Assembly (NCBI GenBank): GCA_963666505.2
Contig: CAXXXL010000003.1
Coordinates: forward strand, 930,001 to 994,000
Direction: 5' to 3'
Length of the DNA stretch: 64,000 bases
Origin: JABGQS01 sp963666505
GTDB lineage: Bacteria > Bacillota > Clostridia > Christensenellales > SZUA-584
Below are positions 1-8,140 of the stretch, piece after piece; the first letter of the stretch is position 1; each line of letters begins with the position of its first letter. The notes beneath the pieces were generated by a model. It had not been told where the DNA came from and made no database searches. It was given only the letters and a program-made list of their open reading frames with translations. Both the position numbers and the translations under genes were made by a program.

Positions 1-290
1 GATTCACGCAGTCGCTGGCAAAAGAGCTAGGTGAGTATAATATTAATGTGAATACGGTCTGTCCCGGAATTATTGATACAGATATGTGGAAAGAAGGGGA
101 CAAGATGACCAGCGAAATTACTGGCGATGCTGTTGGCGATGCATGGGAATCAAATGTTTCGCGAATACCCCTGGGAAGAGCAGGTACACCTGAAGATCTT
201 GGCAAAGGTGTTGTTATTTTGCTCAGTGATTATGCAGACTATATTACAGGAACAACTTTGATGGTTGGTGGCGGAAGTGCTGTTAACTAA
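1..290 (+). CDS. SDR-family oxidoreductase, C-terminal part
   Basis: Open from the window edge in the frame that begins at base 3, so only the last ~96 residues are present. They carry the usual end of a classical short-chain dehydrogenase/reductase: a VNTVCPGIIDTDM block (the substrate-side loop after the catalytic YxxxK, which lies outside the window) and a C-terminal YITGTTLMVGGG segment. The family performs NAD(P)-dependent oxidation or reduction of alcohols, sugars and polyols in the cytoplasm. The stop is 15 bases before the next start, so the two are one operon. It resembles the SDR at 60266 in the same loop and C-terminus. Substrate unknown. Confidence 0.85.
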   Translation, partial: FTQSLAKELGEYNINVNTVCPGIIDTDMWKEGDKMTSEITGDAVGDAWESNVSRIPLGRAGTPEDLGKGVVILLSDYADYITGTTLMVGGGSAVN

Positions 291-305
291 TTAAGGAGGA
301 TAGCT

Positions 306-1205
306 ATGTTATTAACATCGTATAATGAAGCAACTGCGTATGGCTGCTCCACTCTTGAAAAAGACTTAACGCTTTGCGAAAAAGTTGGGTTCGATTATAT
401 TGAGATCAGAGGAGATATGTTGCTTGATTATCTTCAAGACCACTCTGTCGATGAGCTTGTGGAGTTCTTTAAAAATAGCCATTTAAAAGCGTATACAATT
501 AATGCATTGTATTCATATGATAATATGTTTGATGAAAAAAAGGCGGATAAAAACAGGGACAGAGCACTGATGGCGTATTATTTGACATGCTGTGAAGTTG
601 CGAGGAAGGTCGGGGCACTGTACTTCATTGTTGTACCGCACTTACTAGATGATACAAACAATATTTGGCTTCCGCATGATCCACGTACTGAAGATTATCC
701 GCACGACAGAAAGTCTTGTACTGAGCAGGCAGTGAGATATCTGAAAAAGCTTTGCGAGATTGCAAAGCGATATGATATTGGCGTATCCTATGAGCCTGTT
801 GCGAGCAGAGGTTCGAGCTGCAGATCTGTTGATCATGCAATGGAGATTGTGAACGCAGTAGGTATGGAAAACTTAGGGGTTACTTTAGACCCGTTTAACC
901 TTCACTTGGACAACAAAAGAAACGATTTTTCAGTAATGCTGCAAATCCCAGTTGAAAAAGTTTACGCTGTTCACATAAACAACTGTGATGATAAACCGAT
1001 TGAGGAGCTGGATCACGGTCATCGTTGTTTCGTGGATAAAGGGTGTATTGATGTTGACAACTACGTTTCTACACTGAAGAAAATGGGCTATAATGGTCCT
1101 GTATCAATTGAGACTTTCAGACAGGAGTATTACGAACAATCCGCGGAAGAGGTTATCGAAAAGGCTTATATAACAACAAAGGAGCTTCTGGATAAATACA
1201 ATTAA
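306..1205 (+). CDS. Sugar phosphate isomerase/epimerase-like TIM-barrel protein
   Basis: A 299-residue protein with the xylose-isomerase-like TIM-barrel pattern (IolE/IolI/hydroxypyruvate isomerase group). Strand motifs seen are FDYIEIRG near residue 30, ISYEPVASR-type metal-ligand Glu (here VSYEPV, ~residue 162), TLDPFNLHLDN (~195), VHINNCDD (~225) and VSIETFRQEYY (~265), which would supply the Glu/Asp/His/Glu divalent-metal site. The AAGGAGG at 293-299 fixes the ATG at 306. It likely isomerises or epimerises a keto-sugar or inositol derivative made by the preceding SDR. A similar but distinct barrel protein is encoded at 46335. The exact substrate cannot be read from sequence. Confidence 0.8.
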   Translation: MLLTSYNEATAYGCSTLEKDLTLCEKVGFDYIEIRGDMLLDYLQDHSVDELVEFFKNSHLKAYTINALYSYDNMFDEKKADKNRDRALMAYYLTCCEVARKVGALYFIVVPHLLDDTNNIWLPHDPRTEDYPHDRKSCTEQAVRYLKKLCEIAKRYDIGVSYEPVASRGSSCRSVDHAMEIVNAVGMENLGVTLDPFNLHLDNKRNDFSVMLQIPVEKVYAVHINNCDDKPIEELDHGHRCFVDKGCIDVDNYVSTLKKMGYNGPVSIETFRQEYYEQSAEEVIEKAYITTKELLDKYN

Positions 1206-1236
1206 GTTGCTTTTTTGGGTGATAACGTATAATAAA

Positions 1237-2735
1237 CGACCTGTTGACAAAAGCACTAATTCATGCCGCACACACATTAAATACCGAGTAACAATTGCAA
1301 ATTAGTTTATAGAAAGGATATCTAAATGTTTCAGAAAGGCCATTAAACACCGAGTTTGCCATCCTTTTAAGATTTAAGGCAACTGCAGCTAGAAGACTTT
1401 CTTCTTTTGCTCTCAGAAGGCCTCTTTTTCTTATGTTATGGAGATTATGTTCTCTCTTCAATACTGAAAACGTACCCTCTGCCCAGATGGCTCGCATCCG
1501 CATTATCCAATCATAAGTTTGGGATTCTGTACGTTTATGTCCCCTAGAAAATGCAGGATAGAAACTACTGGCCATAATTCGACGCCTCTTTTCTTTACCT
1601 AAGCAAGAATCTCGTTGAGGGCAGGTGTCGCATGCATCATTGGAAGAGATATAACACCTTAGATAGTTTCCAGTTGACCGTACGCAATAAAGCTTATCAT
1701 AATGAAGAGCGTGTCCCTGTGGACAGATAAAGCAATCGTCCCCCGGCTGATATGTAAATCCATGTTTCTCTGGTCCATTTGAATAAGGTATAGCTGGTAT
1801 ATATCCTTCGATGCCTAGAAGCTCTAATCCACGATGTACTGCACCCATATCATAACCGCCATCAAGTGCCAGCCGCTTTATCTCAAATTCGCTGTTTACC
1901 ATTTGATCTTTTAAGTGCTTAAGAACAATACTGCTCTCTTTTGTGTTTGCGGGATAAACATCCATTCCTGTTATAATCCCATGCTTACAATCAACAGTTG
2001 TTTCCGCTAGATACCCTAGTCCAGCCTTTTTCCTCTTACGTATGTACCCACATTCAGGATCTGTTTTACTCGTATGCTTCGAAATGACTGTTGAGCTAGG
2101 TTGTACTGCTTTATAACCCGGCTGCATAGCCAGCTCTTTGTCCAGTTCGTCCAAATAACTTTGCATACTTTTCTGAACTGTCTGTTCAATAATCATGCCG
2201 CTCTGCGCCGCTACTTCGGATGGTAAAAAAGAGCCATCACATACAACGCATTGCCCGTCCACCAGTCCATTATCCACACACAGTTTTACGATTTCAATAA
2301 AGATAGCTTTGAAAAAACCGTTATCACGAAACCGTCTTCGCCTGTTCTGGCTGAAGGTGCTATGATCCGGAACCCGATCTGACAAATTGAGTCCACAAAA
2401 CCAACGATATGCGATATTTAAATTGACTTCTTGCTCTAGACGCCTTTCTGACTTTATCCCGTATAAGTACCCAATCAATAGCATCTTTATCAATAAAACA
2501 GGATCAATTGATGGGCGCCCCCTTTTTGCATAATAACCAGATGCGATTTCATATATAAAACTAAAATCAACCAGCTTGTTAATCTTTCTAAGTAAATGAT
2601 TTTCTGGTATCATGGATTCCATATCAATAAAGACCATCTCTTGCTGTCCGCTTTGTTTTCCCATCATATGCAGTACCCTCCGTCATGCTTATTATACCAT
2701 ATAAAGGGTTGCCTGGGTATTTTGTCAACAGGTCG
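1237..2735. mobile_element. IS1182-family insertion sequence, apparently complete
   Basis: A 1499-bp element bounded by a perfect 16-bp terminal inverted repeat: CGACCTGTTGACAAAA at 1237-1252 and its exact complement at 2720-2735. Both ends are flanked by AATAAA (1231-1236 and 2736-2741), consistent with a 6-bp target duplication. It contains one full-length transposase gene on the minus strand. Intact ends, intact gene and matching flanks indicate a recent insertion, just behind the isomerase gene. Confidence 0.9.
1261..2667 (-). CDS. IS1182-family transposase
   Basis: A 468-residue DDE transposase. The N-terminal part has the IS1182-type DUF772 region (IPENHLLRKINKLVDFSFI, then RGRPSIDPVLLIKMLLIGYL and DRVPDHSTFSQNRRRRF), followed by catalytic-core segments VVCDGSFL, LALDGGYDMG and a C-terminal IWAEGTFSVLKREHNLHNIRKRG segment holding the acidic Glu. 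A Cys-rich stretch (CFICPQGH, CDTCPQRDSC) before the core is typical of this family. GGAGGG eight bases before the ATG at 2667 supports that start. Length is normal and no frame break is seen, so the protein is probably active. Confidence 0.92.
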   Translation of the reverse strand: MMGKQSGQQEMVFIDMESMIPENHLLRKINKLVDFSFIYEIASGYYAKRGRPSIDPVLLIKMLLIGYLYGIKSERRLEQEVNLNIAYRWFCGLNLSDRVPDHSTFSQNRRRRFRDNGFFKAIFIEIVKLCVDNGLVDGQCVVCDGSFLPSEVAAQSGMIIEQTVQKSMQSYLDELDKELAMQPGYKAVQPSSTVISKHTSKTDPECGYIRKRKKAGLGYLAETTVDCKHGIITGMDVYPANTKESSIVLKHLKDQMVNSEFEIKRLALDGGYDMGAVHRGLELLGIEGYIPAIPYSNGPEKHGFTYQPGDDCFICPQGHALHYDKLYCVRSTGNYLRCYISSNDACDTCPQRDSCLGKEKRRRIMASSFYPAFSRGHKRTESQTYDWIMRMRAIWAEGTFSVLKREHNLHNIRKRGLLRAKEESLLAAVALNLKRMANSVFNGLSETFRYPFYKLICNCYSVFNVCAA

Positions 2736-2749
2736 AATAAAGTTCGCAA

Positions 2750-3153
2750 AAATGAATAAAGGAAAGACCATCGGTAACTCCGAAAAGATAAGTGACAAAA
2801 CAAATCAAAGGAGTGGAAACCGATGGTCTATGAAAATAATACTTTATCGCTGGAAAAAATGCTACTATCATTTATGGCGGAGCAGGATCCAATGCAGTCA
2901 ATGCTGCAATGGCTGTGTGAACAAATGATGGATGTTGAATTGGCAACAAAGATACAAGCGAACAAATCTGAACGAACTGAAGAACGCAAAGGATATAGTT
3001 CAGGATATCGTGTCAGGAGATTTGACTCAAGGATGGGTACAATCTACCTGTTGGTTCCGAAGCTTAGACAAGGCGGGTATATACCGTTCTTTGTATCAGA
3101 AAAATCAAGGTCAGAAGCTGCATTGATCAACGTAATCTAGGAAGCGTATGGCA
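2750..3153 (+). pseudogene. IS256-family (Mutator-type) transposase remnant
   Basis: An ATG at 2823 behind AAAGGAG opens ~105 residues matching the N-terminus of IS256-family transposases: SERTEERKGYSSGYRVRRFDSRMGTIYLLVPKLRQGGYIPFF, then a SEAALINVI helix. The conserved Gln of the QEAY motif has become TAG at 3138-3140, and the reading then continues only as EAYGM before the IS3-type element begins at 3154. The catalytic core is missing and is not found beyond 4433. Bases ~2750-2822 are probably its left non-coding end. It is a dead relic truncated by the next element. Confidence 0.82.
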
Positions 3154-3286
3154 TGCCCCCCCAAGAATTGTACCAACTCCAAAGTTAGTATAGAATAAAA
3201 AAATACTAAAAAGGAGTTAAGGAAATACCCTCGCTAAGCTGGGGCAGGCCCTGGCAAGAAAAAACTATACGGCGGAACAGATCATA

Positions 3287-3529
3287 GTGAAACTTCGAAC
3301 GATTGAGGTTTTGTGCGGACAGGGCAAAACAGTGACAGAGGCAGTACGGCAGGAGGAGATTACAGAACAGACATATTACCGCTGGAGGAAGCAGTACGGC
3401 GGTATAAGCAGTGACGATGCAAAGAAGCTGAAGCTGCTGGAGAAAGAAAATATACGGCTTAAGCGTATCATAGCAAACCAGGCACTTGATATAGAAATAC
3501 TAAAGGATGTGAACTCAAAAAACTTCTAA
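3287..3529 (+). CDS. IS3-family transposase OrfA (helix-turn-helix subunit)
   Basis: About 80 residues from the GTG at 3287, but homology begins earlier in the same frame (KNYTAEQIIVKLRTIEVL, from ~3257). No ATG is available upstream before a stop at ~3222, so the original start codon may have been lost. The HTH (TVTEAVRQEEITEQTYYRWRK) and leucine-rich tail (LKLLEKENIRLKRIIANQ) are typical of OrfA, which binds the terminal repeats and by frameshift gives the OrfAB transposase. Confidence 0.8.
   Translation: MKLRTIEVLCGQGKTVTEAVRQEEITEQTYYRWRKQYGGISSDDAKKLKLLEKENIRLKRIIANQALDIEILKDVNSKNF
3517..3523 (+). promoter_or_regulatory. Programmed -1 frameshift site (A AAA AAC)
   Basis: AAAAAAC sits in phase with the orfA codons (TCA AAA AAC) and orfB lies in the -1 frame. 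This is the standard IS3-family slippery heptamer for making the OrfAB fusion. Confidence 0.75.
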
Positions 3530-4359
3530 GCCCGTACAAGCGTAATGCAGCCGTCGAATACGTAGTTAGCGAACATAAAGTATCAGAGCGACGGGCATGT
3601 ACGGTGCTTGATATAAACAGAACTGCATACAGGTATGAGCCTGTAAAACGTGATGACGAAGACGATATACGGCAAGATGTAATATATAAAGCCTGCAACT
3701 ACGGAAGAGTGGGATACCGCATGGTTACCAATATGATGAATAACCAAGGCACCATAATAAATCACAAACGTGTAGAGCGTATCTGGCGTGAAGAAGGGCT
3801 CAAACTGCCTAAAAAACAGATAAAAAGACGTAGATTATGGCTTAATGACGGCAGTTGCGTAAGGCTTCGGCCAGAACATAGGAACCATGTATGAAGCTAT
3901 GACTTTGTAGCTGACAAGACTGTGGACGGTAAGAAAATAAGGATATTAAACATAATAGACGAATATACCCGAGAGTGCCTGGCATCAGTAGTAAGAAGGA
4001 AGTTCAGAAATGCAGACATAATTGAAATACTATCTGAAATAATGATACAAAGAGGAACTCCAGAATATATTAGGAGCGATAACGGCAGCGAGTTTACTGC
4101 AAAGAAACTTATGAGCTGGCTAGCAGATGTCGGAGTGATCACTACATTCATCGAGCCTGGAAGCCCGTGGGAAAACGGATATTGTGAGAGCTTCAACTCC
4201 AGGATGAGAGATGAGTTCTTAAACGGAGAGCTATTTGGCAACTTGTTTGAAGCAAAGGTTTTGACACAGAGATGGGTGACCTACTATAATACGATAAGAC
4301 CTCATAGCGCTCTGGGCGGCAAACCCCCAGCACCTCAGAGCATAACAGTAAGCGCTTGA
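3520..4359 (+). pseudogene. IS3-family transposase OrfB, broken by in-frame TGA
   Basis: The integrase-fold subunit reads in one frame from the slippage site to 4359. It has the HTH_21-type region (ERRACTVLDINRTAYRY, RVGYRMVTNMM), the first Asp in YDFVADKT, the second in YIRSDNGSEF, and the Glu in WENGYCESFNSRMRDEF. The conserved Trp just before YDFVADKT is TGA at 3892-3894, splitting the protein into a non-catalytic front part and a back part starting at an ATG at 3922. A TGG to TGA change is the simplest explanation. No other frame damage is seen. Confidence 0.85.
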
Positions 4360-4433
4360 TAGTTTGCTCGCAAACTATCACTGTTAAAATGTGGCATATA
4401 CTAACTTTTGTTTTGGACTAATTTGTGGGGGCA

Positions 4434-4552
4434 GGTCATACAGCAAATCAAGCCCTAAAGCGAATAAATGGACATATATTTGATAATAATTTATTAAGCA
4501 GGAGTAAAGGCGGCAGATTGCAGGGGCGTTTAGCCGTTGTTGGCTTAGGTAT
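4434..4552. other. Uninterpreted scrap right of the IS3 element
   Basis: A short stretch between the IS3 right end and the terminator. It is open in one frame (NQALKRINGHIFDNNLLSRS) but has no start signal of its own and resembles no family I recognise. It may be the tail of a gene whose front was deleted together with the missing part of the IS256 copy. Confidence 0.4.
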
Positions 4553-4596
4553 AATAAAACGAACCGGTCTTAAACAGCTGACAGGTTCGTTTTATT
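4553..4596. terminator. Intrinsic terminator, bidirectional
   Basis: A perfect 13-bp stem, AATAAAACGAACC (4553-4565) with GGTTCGTTTTATT (4584-4596), and an 18-base loop. The A and T runs at the stem ends allow termination in both directions, so it would end the minus-strand regulator gene as well as any rightward transcript. Confidence 0.75.
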
Positions 4597-4638
4597 TGAG
4601 CGTTTTTATATTGACTTTAGTGCATTTTTTAGCCTGTT

Positions 4639-5382
4639 TTAAGTATACAATTCTACGGTAAAACGGTTCTTGTCTCCCCGGTATTCGGCTATCGAATACT
4701 CTATCGGCTTTCCGTCTTGATTAAATCCTATAGTCGTTACTTTCTGTATCGGGCTGCCCATTTCTATCTGTAGTTGTCCTGCCGTTTCACCTGTTGCGGC
4801 GATAGCTTCGAACTGGCGTACGACACGTTTAATCTTTGTGTCCCGGCTTCGTGACAGATAGTCATACATGCCGTTTTTCTCCATGTCCATGTGTACGATG
4901 CCCGCACAAGCGTCTATAAGATAGGTATCAAGAACTACTATCGGTTCGTCGTTTGCAAACCGCAGGCGGCGCAGCAGCACCACTTCATCACCGGCTTTGA
5001 CTCCAAGCGCAGATGCAACTTCCTCGTCCGCAAAAACGAGCTCGTTTTTAAGAACTTTCGTTCCCGGCGTTAGCTTCAGCCGCTTCATCTGCTCTGCATA
5101 AGATTCGATAGTGCGCATAAAATCCTGCACGAGCTTAGGCTTGGCTACAAAAGTGCCCTTGCCCTTGACACGATAGAGGTACCCTTCGCCGACCAGCTCA
5201 ATTACTGCCTGGCGGACCGTGGTACGGCTCAGGTTGAAGGCCTCGACGAGCTCAAGCTCGGTCGGAAGCAGATCGCCCGGTTTGAGGTGCCAGTTTTTGA
5301 TTTCTTCGAGTATTATATTTTTTAGCTGGAAATACATAGGGATAGGAGTATCCCTGTCGATTTCCTTGTTTATTAAAGCCAT
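4639..5382 (-). CDS. GntR-family (HutC/UTRA) transcriptional regulator
   Basis: A 247-residue repressor. Residues ~10-75 form a GntR winged helix (PMYFQLKNIILEEI, LPTELELVEAFNLSRTTVRQ, GYLYRVKGKGTFVAK) and the rest is a UTRA effector domain (VVLLRRLRFANDEPIVVLDTYL; QKVTTIGFNQDGKPIEYS). The frame stays open upstream to 5652, but the ATG at 5382 is preceded at good distance by AGGAG and begins the family-like sequence. It is divergent from the operon at 5600, and a palindrome overlaps that operon's promoter. It probably represses the operon until a phosphorylated sugar or pathway intermediate binds the UTRA domain. Confidence 0.88.
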   Translation of the reverse strand: MALINKEIDRDTPIPMYFQLKNIILEEIKNWHLKPGDLLPTELELVEAFNLSRTTVRQAVIELVGEGYLYRVKGKGTFVAKPKLVQDFMRTIESYAEQMKRLKLTPGTKVLKNELVFADEEVASALGVKAGDEVVLLRRLRFANDEPIVVLDTYLIDACAGIVHMDMEKNGMYDYLSRSRDTKIKRVVRQFEAIAATGETAGQLQIEMGSPIQKVTTIGFNQDGKPIEYSIAEYRGDKNRFTVELYT

Positions 5383-5522
5383 AACTGCTCCTGTATTTGT
5401 TGTAACATTATGTCTTATTGTAGTGCCGGTACTCTTTATTGTCAAGTTGAAGGATTTTAGTTTATGCTGCAATTGATTATTAAAAAAAGTAACGTGAACA
5501 TCAGGATATGAGACGAAAATCC

Positions 5523-5552
5523 TTGACAATATTTGAGCCGGTAACTTATAAT
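5523..5552 (+). promoter_or_regulatory. Sigma-A type promoter of the 5600 operon
   Basis: TTGACA (5523-5528) and TATAAT (5547-5552) with an 18-bp spacer, about 45 bases before the ATG at 5600. Confidence 0.8.
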
Positions 5553-5553
5553 A

Positions 5554-5567
5554 TATGTTATAACATA
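5554..5567. promoter_or_regulatory. Candidate operator of the GntR/HutC regulator
   Basis: A perfect 14-bp palindrome, TATGTTATAACATA, lies directly after the -10 box, a position where binding would block initiation. A related half site, GTAACATTATGTC, lies near 5404-5416 close to the regulator's own start and could serve autoregulation. Assignment to the neighbouring regulator is by position only. Confidence 0.55.
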
Positions 5568-5599
5568 GTGACATAATAACACGATCCGGGGAAATTTGT

Positions 5600-6547
5600 A
5601 TGGAGTTCATCCGCAGCATAAAAGGGGATATAGCAAAAGCACAGCTCGGCATATGTCAATGCCACGAGCACCTTTTTATTGCGGATGGGCCGTCCCGCTC
5701 TCTCAGCGCTGCGCTTTATATGGAGGACTATGAAAAATCGTGTAAAGAAGCAGTGATGTACAAAGATGCAGGCGGCCAGAGCTTTGTTGATGCACAGCCA
5801 TACGGCTGCGGACGAATGGCGCAGCATACGCTGGCGCTGTGCCGTGAAACCGGGCTGAATGCGGTTTGCTGCACCGGCTTTCACAAGACGGAATTCCATG
5901 AGCAGCCTCAATGGCTGGAGCAGACGGGCGAAGACAAGCTGACACGGGTTTTCATTGCCGAGGTAACGCAGGGGATGGAAGCCAAGGTTGGTGTACGCCT
6001 GGATGCAAAAGCCGGGCTTATCAAATGTGCACTGACTAAAAACGGGGTAGATGCGGACAAGACATACGCAAAGTTGTTCGCCGCTGCACGCAGTGCTTCA
6101 GCCGAAACTGGTGCGCCGGTATATGTGCATATGGATGTTGACGCAGATGCATTGCTGCTACTCAAGTTTATGCAAGACGGCGGTATCGACCCCTCAAATA
6201 TAATACTGTGCCATATCGACCGTGCGAAGTATGATTTTGGCTATCATACCGAAATTGCGCAAGCAGGAGTCTTTCTGGAATACGACACCGTGCACCGTGA
6301 GAAGTACCACAGCAACGCTGATGAGATAGAGCTTATAAGCCATATGATAGAAAAAGGCTGCGGCGAAAAGCTGCTGCTCGGCATGGACGAAACGAACCTG
6401 CGCCTGAAGAGCTATGGTGCGCCGTTTGGCATGGACTACATATTGACGGACTTCAAGTATCAAATGCTGGACGCAGACATCGGCGAGGCTATATTTACAA
6501 AGATAATGACCGAAAATGCGGCAAATGCGCTGGCATTTAAAAGATAA
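5600..6547 (+). CDS. Phosphotriesterase-family metal hydrolase
   Basis: A 315-residue amidohydrolase-superfamily protein of the PTE/PHP-homology group. The metal site is visible: HEH at residues 22-24, the bridging (normally carboxylated) Lys in AGLIKCAL (~142), His in VYVHMD (~175), His in LCHID (~206) and Asp in LLGMDETN (~262). It is somewhat shorter than classical phosphotriesterase. Family members are lactonases, esterases or phosphosugar-lactone hydrolases. First gene of a five-gene sugar-acid operon, so hydrolysis of a sugar lactone or phosphosugar lactone is a reasonable guess, not proven. The ribosome site before the ATG is weak (GGGGAAA). Confidence 0.8.
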   Translation: MEFIRSIKGDIAKAQLGICQCHEHLFIADGPSRSLSAALYMEDYEKSCKEAVMYKDAGGQSFVDAQPYGCGRMAQHTLALCRETGLNAVCCTGFHKTEFHEQPQWLEQTGEDKLTRVFIAEVTQGMEAKVGVRLDAKAGLIKCALTKNGVDADKTYAKLFAAARSASAETGAPVYVHMDVDADALLLLKFMQDGGIDPSNIILCHIDRAKYDFGYHTEIAQAGVFLEYDTVHREKYHSNADEIELISHMIEKGCGEKLLLGMDETNLRLKSYGAPFGMDYILTDFKYQMLDADIGEAIFTKIMTENAANALAFKR

Positions 6548-6575
6548 CGAATTTTTAATTAAAGGAGAGGCGAAC

Positions 6576-7517
6576 ATGAAACTTGAAAAGGCAACTGAGC
6601 CGACAATGTATTTCATCGGCGTGACCACTACAAAATCGTCCATTATGAAGGTGTTTCCCGAGTGGGCAAAAGCGCTTGGCATCAACGCTGTTTTAAAGGG
6701 GATAGACATTGCTATCCACGAAAAACCGGAGGTATACCGTGAGGTAGTGGATTTTATTAAAAACGACGAGCTTTCGGTTGGGGCGCTTGTGACCACGCAC
6801 AAGATAGACCTTTATGAAGCAGCGAAAGATCTGTTCGATTACCTAGACCCGCTGGCTCAGCGTTTTAGAGAGATGTCTTCGATAAGCAAGAAGGACGGCA
6901 AGCTGTGCGGCCACGCAAAGGACCCGATAACAGCGGGGCTGTCCATGATGGAGTTCATCCCGAAAGGCTATTTTGTTAAGACGAATGCAGATGTGTTAAT
7001 AATGGGAGCGGGCGGAAGCGCAATCTCGATGGGATATCACCTGATGCTCGATAAATTCAAAGGGGATTACCCGAGGAAGATAGTCATTGCAAACCGCAGC
7101 CAGCCGAGATTAAGCGAGATAGAGAACATATTTAAAACACTTGACCCGGGCGGAATAGAGTTTGAGTATTATCTGACGCCCGAGCCGGGGCAGAACGACG
7201 AAGTTCTAAAGAAAATGGCACAGGGCTCGGTAATAATCAACGCTACCGGGCTAGGCAAGGACAGGCCGGGCAGCCCGCTTACGGACGATGCACTGTTCCC
7301 GGAAAAAGCTCTAGTATGGGAGATAAACTACCGTGGCGACCTGCGGTTCATGCATCAGGCGCTGGAGCAGCAGGAGCAGCGGCAGCTTACGGTTATAGAC
7401 GGCTGGAAATATTTCATATACGGCTGGACTGCCGTCATCAGCGAGGTGTTCCATGTGCCTATAGAAAACGAAACACTGGCAGAGTGCGACGAGATCGCAA
7501 GCCGGTTCAGACAGTAA
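6576..7517 (+). CDS. Shikimate dehydrogenase-like NAD(P)-dependent oxidoreductase
   Basis: A 313-residue protein started by the ATG at 6576 after AAAGGAGAGG; the frame extends upstream but overlaps the previous gene. The N-terminal half has the AroE substrate-domain pattern (FPEWAKALGINAVLKGIDI, GALVTTHKIDLYEAA with the catalytic Lys, then AKDPITAG). The middle holds a Rossmann loop DVLIMGAGGSAISM and later VIINATGLGKDRPGSPL. True AroE is ~270-290 residues; this longer form, in a catabolic operon, is more likely a sugar-acid or quinate-like dehydrogenase than the aromatic biosynthetic enzyme. Confidence 0.75.
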   Translation: MKLEKATEPTMYFIGVTTTKSSIMKVFPEWAKALGINAVLKGIDIAIHEKPEVYREVVDFIKNDELSVGALVTTHKIDLYEAAKDLFDYLDPLAQRFREMSSISKKDGKLCGHAKDPITAGLSMMEFIPKGYFVKTNADVLIMGAGGSAISMGYHLMLDKFKGDYPRKIVIANRSQPRLSEIENIFKTLDPGGIEFEYYLTPEPGQNDEVLKKMAQGSVIINATGLGKDRPGSPLTDDALFPEKALVWEINYRGDLRFMHQALEQQEQRQLTVIDGWKYFIYGWTAVISEVFHVPIENETLAECDEIASRFRQ

Positions 7518-7528
7518 AGGAGCAAAAT

Positions 7529-8131
7529 ATGAGCGGAATAAATAAGAATGCAGAGAAGTTCAACTGGATACAGGGTTTCACGATCGATTTTAATCTGACC
7601 ACAGGCATGAGCAAAAGCGGCGCCCTGACGTCGGTGCGTCATGCATCCAACATGAGAGGTATGTTTGCGGATGAAGAGGCGCTTGAAGAGCTGATTGCAG
7701 ACGGTGACCCGAAGGTTTATGAGTTCTATGAAATGGGTGCGCCTGAAGTGTCCGGTGACCTTGCGTTCGGTACCAGCATTACTTATCCGGGCAAAGTAGG
7801 CAGTGAGTATTTTATGACCAAAGGACATTTCCACACAGTTTTGGAGACTGCTGAGATATATTACTGCCTTTCCGGACACGGATACATGCTGATGGAGAGC
7901 CCGGAGGGCGACTGGAGCGCTCAGGAGCTGACTGCGGGCAGGATGGTGTATGTACCTCAGAGGTATGCGCACAGAAGCATCAACATAGGAGACACTCCCT
8001 TTGTGACCTTTTTCTGTTTCCGTGGCGACGCCGGGCACGATTACGGAACCATAGAAACCAAAGGATACCGCAAGCTCATCGTTGAAAAGGGTGGGAGCCC
8101 CGAGATTATTGACAATCCAAAATGGAAGTAA
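7529..8131 (+). CDS. Cupin-type glucose-6-phosphate isomerase family protein
   Basis: 200 residues from the ATG at 7529 (AAAGGAG just upstream; the longer frame upstream lies inside the preceding gene). Matches the archaeal/cupin phosphoglucose isomerase family: SGDLAFGTSITYPGKVG, then the metal cupin motif KGHFHTVLETAEIYYCLSGHGYMLME and a second-half AHRSINIGDTPFVTFFCF. His, His, Glu and His ligands for Fe/Mn/Ni are present. The family interconverts aldose and ketose 6-phosphates. In this operon it could act on a different phosphosugar than glucose 6-phosphate. Confidence 0.85.
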   Translation: MSGINKNAEKFNWIQGFTIDFNLTTGMSKSGALTSVRHASNMRGMFADEEALEELIADGDPKVYEFYEMGAPEVSGDLAFGTSITYPGKVGSEYFMTKGHFHTVLETAEIYYCLSGHGYMLMESPEGDWSAQELTAGRMVYVPQRYAHRSINIGDTPFVTFFCFRGDAGHDYGTIETKGYRKLIVEKGGSPEIIDNPKWK

Positions 8132-8140
8132 GGTGAGAAT

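Larger units (their letters stand above)
3154..4433. mobile_element. IS3-family insertion sequence, decayed
   Basis: About 1280 bp with related, imperfect ends: TGCCCCCCCAAGAATTG at 3154 and, in reverse complement, TGCCCCCACAAATTAG at 4433, both running into AAAGTTAGTATA about 30 bases inwards. It holds overlapping orfA and orfB in the standard IS3 arrangement with an A-rich slippage site. Flanks (GGCA left, GGTC right) do not match, so there is no clean target duplication and the right-hand neighbour was probably changed by deletion. orfB has a nonsense codon, so the element is not autonomous. Confidence 0.82.

Noticed and set aside
3149..4437. Target duplication around the IS3 element
   Set aside because: Flanks GGCA and GGTC differ; no direct repeat of 3-5 bp that is convincing.
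5383..5652. N-terminal extension of the GntR/HutC protein
   Set aside because: The open frame runs through the divergent promoter and has no ribosome site; the ATG at 5382 does.
6576..7517. True aroE of aromatic amino acid synthesis
   Set aside because: Longer than AroE and placed in an inducible sugar-acid operon; kept only as shikimate-dehydrogenase-like.
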